Assembly: GCA_027491355.1 (NCBI GenBank)
Contig: JAIXWI010000033.1
Coordinates: 1-64,000 of the forward strand
Source of the DNA: Bacteroidota bacterium
GTDB lineage: Bacteria > Bacteroidota > Bacteroidia > UKL13-3
Direction: 5' to 3'
Length of the DNA: 64,000 bases
Shown: positions 37,710 through 45,285 of the stretch, piece after piece
Position numbering within the stretch: position 1 is the first letter of the stretch
Layout of the letters: each line of letters begins with the position of its first letter
Program-made: the position numbers and the translations under genes
The notes under the pieces: generated by a model
Told to the model about the DNA's origin: nothing
What the model saw: only the letters and a program-made list of their open reading frames with translations
Database searches by the model: none

Positions 37710-37811
37710 GGACCAAGACTGTCACCGTTTATTTATGAAGCAAAAATCAAGCTCGCTTGGTTTTTTGCGTAGTAAATAAACGGCGCTGAGTCAGCAGCGC
37801 AGGCTTGGTCC
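37710..37811. repeat. Long imperfect palindrome preceding the repeat array
   Basis: GGACCAAG (37710-37717) pairs with CTTGGTCC (37804-37811). Inside, CCGTTTATTTA (37725-37735) pairs with TAAATAAACGG (37773-37783), and the stem continues imperfectly through GCAAAAA/TTTTTTGC and CAAGC/GCTTGG to a two-nt loop near 37753. A separate small hairpin GCGCTG/CAGCGC occupies 37783-37800. The right arm is the start of array unit 1. Confidence 0.8.
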
Positions 37812-38127
37812 ACTTCTTTAGCCAAGGGAATCATGGTGAAGCCATAAACCCTGCAGCATGTTTTCAATTATCAATTATTTTTTCAGTAACCAATTTCGCT
37901 AAAAAACAGCGCAGGCTTGGTCCACTTCTTTAGCCAAGGGAATCATGGTGAAGCCATAAACCCTGCAGCATGATAATGCAACAAGGGAATCATGAATAAG
38001 ATCCATAAACCCTGCAGCATGTTTTCAATCATCAATTATTTTTTCAGTAACCAAGTTCGCTAAAAAACAGCGCAGGCTTGGTCCACTTCTTTAGCCAAGG
38101 GGAATCATGAATGAAATTCATAACCCT
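37795..38127. repeat. Array of three structured direct repeats downstream of ssrA
   Basis: Three near-identical copies of a block that begins CAGCGCAGGCTTGGTCCACT start at 37795, 37907 and 38068. Copies one and two are identical for 66 nt. Each contains CTTGG ... CCAAG and AGGG ... CCCT dyads. An AT-rich spacer (37861-37906 and again 38022-38067, near-identical) separates them, giving periods of 112 and 161 nt; the longer one holds an extra partial copy at 37982-38021. No open frame runs through the array. The function is unknown: it could be a mobile repeat, a structured RNA or recombination sites. Confidence 0.85.
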
Positions 38128-38195
38128 TATTTTCAGTCTATTCATCCAATATGCTACCATCAACCTACATAGTTTCTTTCATCAAAGTAAAAATA

Positions 38196-39455
38196 CTACA
38201 ACACAAACGCCGCTTCCATTCTGTTTTGTTCCACTCTAGAAATTTTTACTTCTCCTGCAATTTTACGCCAATTGCTTACTGATAGCTGAACCCGATTAAT
38301 AATGGCTTTGGCTTCTTTTTCTTTTAATCTGAAATAATCAATTACAGACAAGGCCAAATCTAAATTCAAAGAGTTGTCATCTTCCGAAATATTTAAAGTA
38401 AGTCCAAGCCCTTCTGCAAATGGATTCACATCATACAATGGAGAAAGTTTCCAACCATTTCCAACTAAAAGGAATCCATGATTTCTTAAATGATCATCGG
38501 TATTCTTGAGGCAAATATTCAATACAATTCGAGTCCACAATTCTTTTAAATCTGCATCAACATTTGCGCCTTGTTGAATTAAAAATTCTGCTAATTCCAA
38601 ATAGCTGATGCCATTTTGAAAGTCTGCGCCATCATTATAGCCAAGTAAAGTCATGGCTGATGCAAAATGAATCCGGTCTCCATTTGCTGTCCTGTCAAAT
38701 CTTTTACTCAAATAAGTATGATGTTTACTTGAAAACTGTCGTATTTCAAAATCAGCAACACAAAGTCCTGCTTCTTTCGCAATTTGCATTGCAACATACT
38801 CCCATGCCCCAATGTCTCTATCATCATTGCCACTTGGAAATTTTGAAATCCATAAGCTACCCTGCGCATCTTTGATACTGGCTTTGGGTCTTGCGCCTCC
38901 TAATGATGCACCCGGAGCAATAAGCAGATTTAACCATTTTATTGCTTCCTCATCCGCTTCGTCATGATCCGCTTCTAATTGCAAACTTGCATATTCTAAA
39001 TCTCTCAGAGAGGCCCAAGGAGGTGTTGCCAAAACCTTGTCTGCACTTAAAAAATCAGCTTCAGGATTTAATTTAAAACGCAAAGCTCCCATACGGTGTT
39101 CATCATACACGCCTAGTAAAAAGTCAGATTCTAAAAGCACTTTGGGTTTTCGCCCTTCTTTTCTTGCCATAATTGCTTCTTTGCGCTTCATCAACAACCT
39201 ACCCCATCTGTCTGGTGAAGAATCTAAAAACACCCCAAAATTCGGCTTATCCTCTTGGTTAAATTGTTGTCCAGTATAGAACTGAAGGTTTGGATCAATT
39301 GATTGTGATTGTCCAGATAGAATCCAGTCTTGAGTATATTCAAATGAAAAAATCTCTTTCCCGCTCACTTGAACAGTTGTAAGTATGCCCATTTGAGTTG
39401 GCTCATTTAATCCAATCCAGTCTGCATAAACATTTATCTTCTTGCTCATGTTCAT
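38196..39455 (-). CDS. hipA: HipA-family serine/threonine kinase toxin
   Basis: A 419-aa two-part HipA: N-terminal subdomain (about 1-115, with FGVFLDSSPDRWGRLLMKR) and kinase domain (about 140-410). The ATP-pocket P-loop-like GASLGGARPKA, the catalytic loop NTDDHLRNHGF and the metal-binding LSPLYDVNPF are intact. HipA kinases phosphorylate aminoacyl-tRNA synthetases and induce growth arrest; the target of this group is not known. The start overlaps the hipB stop by 4 nt. It is read towards the repeat array. Confidence 0.9.
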   Translation of the reverse strand: MNMSKKINVYADWIGLNEPTQMGILTTVQVSGKEIFSFEYTQDWILSGQSQSIDPNLQFYTGQQFNQEDKPNFGVFLDSSPDRWGRLLMKRKEAIMARKEGRKPKVLLESDFLLGVYDEHRMGALRFKLNPEADFLSADKVLATPPWASLRDLEYASLQLEADHDEADEEAIKWLNLLIAPGASLGGARPKASIKDAQGSLWISKFPSGNDDRDIGAWEYVAMQIAKEAGLCVADFEIRQFSSKHHTYLSKRFDRTANGDRIHFASAMTLLGYNDGADFQNGISYLELAEFLIQQGANVDADLKELWTRIVLNICLKNTDDHLRNHGFLLVGNGWKLSPLYDVNPFAEGLGLTLNISEDDNSLNLDLALSVIDYFRLKEKEAKAIINRVQLSVSNWRKIAGEVKISRVEQNRMEAAFVL

Positions 39456-39838
39456 TCAATGTTTTCAGAAAATGGAGATTCATCACTCATCTCCTTGATA
39501 TTACTATTCTTTTTTTGGCTATGGTTCGCTTTCTTTTTAGGCGCTCTTGATTTTGTAACCAATCCAATATCTTGAAGCTTCCTTCCTAATTCATCATTTC
39601 CAGCCAATTTTAAAAAGTCATTTTCGAGCCCCAAAACAAATAACACCTGAAAATATGCACCCATGGCAACAGAAGGAGCTCCCTTCTCAATTTGCCACAA
39701 AGTGCCCCTACTAAGCCCAGCCCTTTCGGCAACTTGTTCACTCGACAACTTCCTCCTTAAACGAGCCAACTTTATATTTTCTCCTAATGCTTTTAAGAGC
39801 TTTTTACCTTTAGGCAATATGACTACGCTATCTTTCAT
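39452..39838 (-). CDS. hipB: HipB-like Xre-family antitoxin
   Basis: A 128-aa protein with an Xre helix-turn-helix (about 12-72: GENIKLARLRRKLSSEQVAERAGLSRGTLWQIEKG) and a basic then acidic C-terminal tail of about 40 residues, longer than in many HipB proteins. It should neutralise HipA and repress the operon. ATG at 39838 is chosen over an upstream in-frame ATG at 39859, because the -7 box at 39857-39864 puts transcription start near 39850. Confidence 0.86.
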   Translation of the reverse strand: MKDSVVILPKGKKLLKALGENIKLARLRRKLSSEQVAERAGLSRGTLWQIEKGAPSVAMGAYFQVLFVLGLENDFLKLAGNDELGRKLQDIGLVTKSRAPKKKANHSQKKNSNIKEMSDESPFSENIE

Positions 39839-39841
39839 AAT

Positions 39842-39888
39842 GTTCAATATAATAAACAAATATATACAATAAGTTTAAATTATTAAAC
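39842..39888 (-). promoter_or_regulatory. hipBA promoter flanked by two candidate HipB operators
   Basis: The minus strand carries TATATTTG (39864-39857), an exact Bacteroidota -7 box. Two similar 16-nt near-palindromes flank it: GTTCAATATAATAAAC (39842-39857) and GTTTAAATTATTAAAC (39873-39888). Their starts are 31 nt apart, close to three helical turns. The distal site covers the -33 position. This suits cooperative autorepression by HipB. Confidence 0.55.
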
Positions 39889-39929
39889 ATTATTTAAAAT
39901 ATCAATTAAATGTAAAATTAAACAATTAG

Positions 39930-40088
39930 CTATTTAGGTATGCCATAAATTGCTTGTCCTTTATCAATTCAGACAAACAAGCACAACTCAAATTTCAGAG
40001 AATTGAAGGCATCCATGACGAGCGCTTTCAAACTTTCTTAAAAAAATATTCGGATAAAGGAATAAAGGTTTTATTTGAACAGGCTTAA
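39930..40088 (+). pseudogene. Possible gene remnant (C-terminal fragment)
   Basis: An open frame of 52 codons without a plausible start codon ends at TAA 40086-40088. The translated segment has protein-like composition (for example HDERFQTFLKKYSDKGI and a final VLFEQA), unlike the AT-rich DNA around it. It may be the tail of a decayed gene. I recognise no family. Confidence 0.3.
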
Positions 40089-40089
40089 C

Positions 40090-40290
40090 CTACACCAACC
40101 CATCCGATTCCTGTTTCATGTTGAACCTTTCCTTCAATTTCTTAAAGCCCCAAATAAGGCCATAGAAAAAGGCACAGATGCCAATGAATCCAGCATAAAG
40201 ATAAAGTAAATCGTCGTTTAAAGCTGAATTACCAATTGCAAATGAAAATTTAATGGCACAAACGAACACCAATAGGAGCATGTTTTTCAT
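40090..40290 (-). CDS. Small two-helix membrane protein
   Basis: A 66-aa hypothetical protein with an N-terminal hydrophobic helix that may be a signal peptide (MKNMLLLVFVCAIKFSFA), a short polar segment, a second TM helix (about 27-47, YLYAGFIGICAFFYGLIWG) and a basic/acidic tail. The ATG at 40290 is preferred to a TTG at 40308. Its real expression is uncertain; the hydrophobic pattern and lack of an overlapping gene support it. It lies in the accessory stretch after ssrA. Confidence 0.5.
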   Translation of the reverse strand: MKNMLLLVFVCAIKFSFAIGNSALNDDLLYLYAGFIGICAFFYGLIWGFKKLKERFNMKQESDGLV

Positions 40291-40650
40291 AAGTAAAACA
40301 CTTTTCAATTACAATTTATCGAAAAGCAGGGAATTCAAATAACATAATTTGAATTAACTTCTCTATCACTTATTAAACTTCTTACAACAAAACTGCTATG
40401 GTTCGTTACATTGAGTCAACTATTTAGCCGTTTAACATCTAATTCTTATTTAATGTACTGATTTACTGATATATCATCCAGAATATTCTTCAACACAAAA
40501 GCATTACACATCGAAAAAGCGTTACAACAATTATTGAAATAACCTAAAAAATGGACTGAACTTATTGCTGCAATTACTGCGAGTGAGAAGTTTTGCGTAT
40601 AATTGAAAGATTTCTAAAGTTGAACAATAAAGATCAAAAAACAATACATA
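40291..40650. other. Intergenic region with a dyad and the DUF47 promoter
   Basis: This 360-nt AT-rich stretch has no convincing gene. AATTCAAAT (40332-40340) and ATTTGAATT (40347-40355) form a 9-bp hairpin without a long T run. The 3' end carries the candidate promoter of the DUF47/PiT operon. The rest shows nothing I can name. Confidence 0.5.
40592..40622 (+). promoter_or_regulatory. Candidate promoter of the DUF47-PiT operon
   Basis: TTTG (40592-40595) and TAAAGTTG (40615-40622) are separated by 19 nt, one mismatch from the Bacteroidota consensus, 28 nt before the start codon. Confidence 0.45.
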
Positions 40651-41298
40651 ATGGCGCTTTCAACCATCCTTAAATTTTTCCAACCTAAAGACAAAATTTT
40701 TTACACTTTATTTGAGCAAGTTACCGAAACGCTCACAGAAATGGGAAATATCTTCCACGAAGCATTACATGAAACTGATTTCGCAAAAAGAGAAGCCCTA
40801 CTAAAAAAACTGGAAGATTTGGAACACAAGAATGATGAATTGACCCATACCATTTTTGTTGAATTGGGTAGGAACTTCATCACTCCTTTTGACAGAGAAG
40901 ACATTCATTATTTGGCAACATCATTAGACGATATAGCTGATTATATTTGGGGTGCAGCCAAAAGAATTGTCAACTACAACATGGTTGACATTGACGATTC
41001 AACCAAAGGATTTTCGGTGATTATTAAAAAGTCTATTACTGAGTTGCACAAATGTATTGGAGAATTGAGAGGCATGAAGAAAATCAGATCAATCACTGAA
41101 TCGTGCATCAAAATCAATAGCTACGAAAACGAAGGCGATGATTTATTAGACAGCTCAATGGTTCAACTTTTTAGCTCTGAAAAAGACCCAATAGTTGTCA
41201 TCAAGAAAAAAGACCTTTACCAAATGCTTGAAATCGTTACAGACAAATGTGAGGATTCAGCAAATGTGATCGAATCAATCATTGTCAAATACGCCTAG
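40651..41298 (+). CDS. DUF47 family PhoU-like protein
   Basis: A 215-aa all-helical protein of the DUF47/PhoU-like family, which partners PiT phosphate permeases. Conserved features include KLEDLEHKNDELTH and TPFDREDIHYLATSLDDIADYIWGAAKR, whose acidic and histidine residues bind metal in PhoU relatives. The PiT gene begins 18 nt downstream, so they form an operon. It probably regulates uptake by the transporter. Confidence 0.92.
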   Translation: MALSTILKFFQPKDKIFYTLFEQVTETLTEMGNIFHEALHETDFAKREALLKKLEDLEHKNDELTHTIFVELGRNFITPFDREDIHYLATSLDDIADYIWGAAKRIVNYNMVDIDDSTKGFSVIIKKSITELHKCIGELRGMKKIRSITESCIKINSYENEGDDLLDSSMVQLFSSEKDPIVVIKKKDLYQMLEIVTDKCEDSANVIESIIVKYA

Positions 41299-41316
41299 TT
41301 AACCAAAAACCAACAC

Positions 41317-42990
41317 ATGACTTTTTTAATTGTCATCATTGCGCTTGCGCTGATTTTTGATTACATCAATGGGTTTCATGATGCAGCAAATTCTATAGCT
41401 ACAATCGTTTCCACCAAAGTACTCACACCCCTCCAAGCCGTTATTTGGGCTGCACTTTTTAATTTTGTTGCTTATTTTATTTTTCAGGACCATGCTGTAG
41501 CCAATACCATTGGTAAAACGGTATATCCCGAATACATTACTTTGCCTGTAATTTTTTCAGGATTGATTGCTGCCATTTTTTGGAACCTATTAACTTGGTG
41601 GCTTGGCATACCTTCTTCCTCTTCTCATACACTCATTGGAGGCTTTGCTGGAGCAGCCATCACCCATGCATTTATGACTAAAGGCTGGGTTGCATTGAGC
41701 AATATTGTAGAGATGGAAAAAATAGGCAAAACGGTTTTATTCATTTTTCTGGCACCTGTTATTGGCATGTTAATCTCAATCTTTATCACATTGGTTACTA
41801 TCATGCGCAATGTATGGTACAGGATAGGTATCATCGTTTTAACGACACTTTTTACTGTGTTCTTGTTCAATATTTTTGAACAGAATAAAATGAAAGAGAA
41901 CATTGCAAAAATTTACAAAGTAGATAAATACGAAAAAGAGGTAAAAGCGGATGCCAACAATTCTGAAAAAGCTGAAAAACTTCAAAAGGCTAAAGACCAT
42001 ACAGACAGAGCCATGTATTTTGTTGCTTTGTATGATAAGGTAGGTGCCAATGCAGTTGCAGACAGCCTCAACAACGCTGGATTATTAAAAACCATTGAAG
42101 CTGGTAAAGTAAAAGACGCCATCAAAAAAGCCATTCATTTAGATAGTTTGGTAAAATTGGGCAAGTCTTCTTCAGAAATGAAATTGTTAGCTGATAGCTT
42201 GGTTCTTTTTACAGACCACGCTAAACCATTATATGCTTTGTACGGAAACATTCCTGCTGAACAATTGGCTGACACCTTAGCCAAATTTTGTAATTTTGAT
42301 GATATGCAAGCCGCCAATACTTTGGCCGCAATTAAAACCATTAATGCAAAAGTTGAGATGGTAAAAGCAATGGAAAAAGCCGACAATTCAACCATTGTTT
42401 ATTGTTTGATAGGCTTGGTTGTTTTATTTGTGCTGACCTATATTTATGTAGATTCTTTAAGAGAGCCAAATGCTTTCCGAAAAGCCAATATTTTTAAGCG
42501 ATTGCAATTGGTTTCTTCTGCTGCTTTTAGTTTAGGACATGGAGGAAACGATGCACAAAAAGTAATGGGTATCATAGGTGCTGCATTTGTGGCTTATAAT
42601 AGCCAAAAATATGGTGATGTTAGTGTGGCTTTGAAAGAATTAACTTGGATACCTTTGGCTTGTTATGCAGCCATTGGATTGGGAACTTTGAGTGGTGGTT
42701 GGAAAATTGTGAAAACCATGGGAACTAAAATCACCAAAGTTTCTCCATTAGAAGGTGTGGCTGCTGAAACAGCAGGCTCCATTACTTTGTTTATGACAGA
42801 ACAAATGGGCATTCCTGTTTCTACCACTCATACCATTACAGGTGCAATCATGGGTGTAGGCGCTTCAAAAAGATTGTCTGCAGTAAGATGGGGTGTAACC
42901 ATTAATTTATTATGGGCTTGGATTTTAACCATTCCAGTGAGTGGATTGGTTGCAGCGCTTGTTTATTGGATTGTAAGCTACTTAGCTTAA
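41317..42990 (+). CDS. pit: PiT family inorganic phosphate transporter with a large soluble insert
   Basis: A 557-aa membrane protein with the two inverted PiT signatures FDYINGFHDAANSIATIVSTKVLTP (N-terminal) and SLGHGGNDAQKVMGIIG (C-terminal), plus IPSSSSHTLIGG and IPVSTTHTITGAIMG. It should import phosphate, coupled to protons or sodium. Between the two halves (about residues 185-365) lies a charged, helical, non-membrane insert of about 180 residues. Its role is unknown. The gene follows a DUF47 partner by 18 nt and ends in a terminator. Confidence 0.93.
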   Translation: MTFLIVIIALALIFDYINGFHDAANSIATIVSTKVLTPLQAVIWAALFNFVAYFIFQDHAVANTIGKTVYPEYITLPVIFSGLIAAIFWNLLTWWLGIPSSSSHTLIGGFAGAAITHAFMTKGWVALSNIVEMEKIGKTVLFIFLAPVIGMLISIFITLVTIMRNVWYRIGIIVLTTLFTVFLFNIFEQNKMKENIAKIYKVDKYEKEVKADANNSEKAEKLQKAKDHTDRAMYFVALYDKVGANAVADSLNNAGLLKTIEAGKVKDAIKKAIHLDSLVKLGKSSSEMKLLADSLVLFTDHAKPLYALYGNIPAEQLADTLAKFCNFDDMQAANTLAAIKTINAKVEMVKAMEKADNSTIVYCLIGLVVLFVLTYIYVDSLREPNAFRKANIFKRLQLVSSAAFSLGHGGNDAQKVMGIIGAAFVAYNSQKYGDVSVALKELTWIPLACYAAIGLGTLSGGWKIVKTMGTKITKVSPLEGVAAETAGSITLFMTEQMGIPVSTTHTITGAIMGVGASKRLSAVRWGVTINLLWAWILTIPVSGLVAALVYWIVSYLA

Positions 42991-43015
42991 AACTTATAGA
43001 AAACTACTTAGAGGA

Positions 43016-43048
43016 AACAGCCATCTGCGAAGGTGGCTGTTTTTTTTA
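43016..43048 (+). terminator. Terminator between pit and recG
   Basis: AACAGCCA (43016-43023) pairs with TGGCTGTT (43034-43041), followed by seven more T residues. It ends the pit operon and abuts the convergent recG stop. Confidence 0.88.
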
Positions 43049-45145
43049 TGATACCCTGCCCCATTTGGCATTGCGCTGGTAAAGTGCAAAGTAACGGTTC
43101 AATGCTTGGTGTTGAGCTTGTTCAAGGTTGATATCTTTTGCCAATAACTCCATCGCATCTTTGCGCGCTGTTTCAATGATGGTGGTATCGACTGTAATGT
43201 CTGCAATGCGTAAATCCAAAATACCACTTTGCGAAGTGCCTTCTAGTTCTCCTGGGCCCCTAAGTTTCAAATCAACTTCAGCAATTTTAAATCCATCTGC
43301 TGTTTCAGTCATGGTTTTCAATCTTAACCTTGCATCATTGCTGAGTTCTTTATCGCTCATTAGAATACAATACGATTGGTCGGCACCCCTTCCTACCCTT
43401 CCTCTTAACTGGTGCAATTGTGAAAGGCCAAATTTCTCGGCACTTTCAATTACCATCACAGAAGCATTGGGCACATTCACGCCAACTTCTATAACAGTTG
43501 TTGCCACCATAATTTGTGTTTCGCCTTTGATGAAGCGTTTCATCTCAAAATCTTTCTCTGCTGGCTTCATTTTGCCATGCACCATACTTACTGCAAATTT
43601 AGGCAGGGGGAATTCTTGGCAGATACTTTCGTAACCTTCTGTTAAACTTTTATAGGTGAGCTTTTCAGATTCATCAATCAATGGATACACAATATATACT
43701 TGCCTCCCTAAAGCAATTTGCTGCTTCAAGAAACCATACACATGCAATCGGTTGTTGTCGTATTTATGGATGGTTTGTATGGGCTTTCTACCTGCGGGCA
43801 ACTCATCAATTACTGACACATCTAAATCTCCGTACAAGGTCATGGCCAAGGTTCTAGGGATTGGCGTTGCAGTCATTACCAATACATGCGGTGGATAGGT
43901 ATTTTTCTTCCACAAACGGTAACGTTGTTCTACGCCAAATCGGTGTTGCTCATCTACAATGGCCAAACCTAAATTTTGAAACTGCACTTTGTCTTCAATT
44001 AATGCATGCGTACCAATTAAAATATGCAAAGCACCTGATTGTAAATCTTCATCTATTTGCCTTCTGGCTTTCGCACCAGTTGACCCACTTAGCAACTCAA
44101 CCGTAACAGGTAAATCTTTGAGCAATTCTTTCACTGTATGTAAATGCTGTTGAGCCAAAATTTCAGTTGGTGCCATCAAACAAGCTTGATAACCATTGTC
44201 AATGGCCATGAGCATACACATTAATGCTACAACTGTTTTTCCACTGCCAACATCGCCTTGCAAAAGCCTGTTCATTTGTATGCCCCTTTTCATGTCTGAC
44301 CTGATTTCTTTGAGCACCCGTTTTTGTGCATTCGTTAAATCAAAGGGCAAATTGCTTTCATAAAAAGTGTTAAACAAAGGACCAATCTGTTCAAATTGAA
44401 TGCCGTTCACTAATTGGGTGCGTTTCATTTTATAACGCAACAATTTGAGTTGAATAAAGAACAACTCTTCGTATTTGAGCCTTTGCTCAGCAGCCGCTAA
44501 TTCTTGTAAATTCCTAGGAAAATGTATAGCCCTGAATGCCGATTTTCTGTCCATGAACTGGTAGCGGTTCAAAATGGATTCCGGTAAATTCTCTTGCATA
44601 TCAAACTTCACATCAGTTAACAAAGCATGCACCAATTTCATGATGGCACGTGTATCCAACCCCCTTGCTTTCATCTTTTCAGAGCATGAATACAAAGGCA
44701 TGATATGTTGGTATTGTTTTTCCTGTAATTGAGTTGGATCTTCTATACTCGGATGCACCATATTGTAGCTACCATTAAAGGCTGATGGCTTTCCAAACAA
44801 CACATATTCTTTGTTCAGCTGAATGGATTCTTTGACCCATTTGATGCCTTGAAACCATACCAATTCAATTTGTCCACTTCCATCTGTAAAATCGGCTGTG
44901 AGTCTTTGTGCTTTCCCTGAACCTAATAATCCAAAGCGGGTAATTTTTCCTCTGAGTTGAACATAGGCAGTACCTGCATCTATTTCAGCTATTCTGTATA
45001 TTTTACTTCTGTCAATATGCCTATAGGGAAAATGAAAAAACAAATCATTGAATGTAAAAATCTCCAATTCTTTTTGCAGCAATTCAGCCCTGGCAGGCCC
45101 TACGCCTTTCAGATATACAATTGGTGTTTGAAGAAAATCACTCAT
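43046..45145 (-). CDS. recG: ATP-dependent DNA helicase RecG
   Basis: RecG remodels stalled replication forks and Holliday junctions. The 699-aa protein has an N-terminal wedge/OB domain (about 55-170), then superfamily 2 helicase domains with Walker A LQGDVGSGKTVVAL, motif II AIVDEQHRFGV (DEQH), VMTATPIPRTLAM, motif VI QLRGRVGRGADQS and the C-terminal RecG-type TRG region. Length is standard. It stands alone; a 140-nt divergent gap separates it from the WG-repeat gene. Confidence 0.97.
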   Translation of the reverse strand: MSDFLQTPIVYLKGVGPARAELLQKELEIFTFNDLFFHFPYRHIDRSKIYRIAEIDAGTAYVQLRGKITRFGLLGSGKAQRLTADFTDGSGQIELVWFQGIKWVKESIQLNKEYVLFGKPSAFNGSYNMVHPSIEDPTQLQEKQYQHIMPLYSCSEKMKARGLDTRAIMKLVHALLTDVKFDMQENLPESILNRYQFMDRKSAFRAIHFPRNLQELAAAEQRLKYEELFFIQLKLLRYKMKRTQLVNGIQFEQIGPLFNTFYESNLPFDLTNAQKRVLKEIRSDMKRGIQMNRLLQGDVGSGKTVVALMCMLMAIDNGYQACLMAPTEILAQQHLHTVKELLKDLPVTVELLSGSTGAKARRQIDEDLQSGALHILIGTHALIEDKVQFQNLGLAIVDEQHRFGVEQRYRLWKKNTYPPHVLVMTATPIPRTLAMTLYGDLDVSVIDELPAGRKPIQTIHKYDNNRLHVYGFLKQQIALGRQVYIVYPLIDESEKLTYKSLTEGYESICQEFPLPKFAVSMVHGKMKPAEKDFEMKRFIKGETQIMVATTVIEVGVNVPNASVMVIESAEKFGLSQLHQLRGRVGRGADQSYCILMSDKELSNDARLRLKTMTETADGFKIAEVDLKLRGPGELEGTSQSGILDLRIADITVDTTIIETARKDAMELLAKDINLEQAQHQALNRYFALYQRNAKWGRVS

Positions 45146-45285
45146 ACCATACGAATTAACAATTTTTGTTGCAGAATTTTATTGACTAAATCCGTGTTCC
45201 ATTTGCTTATCAACCTCATGTTTATAAAAAATTAAATGCATTTGCCCCTAGCGCATAGCTTCGTAGCATCAAAATCTTGAATCCA

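Noticed and set aside
37795-38127. CRISPR array
   Set aside because: Units are 60-70 nt with recurring, near-identical spacers of unequal length, and no cas genes are present.
43128-43634. Open frame of 168 codons antisense to recG
   Set aside because: Composition is Ser/Ile-rich shadow coding; recG is unambiguous across the whole interval.
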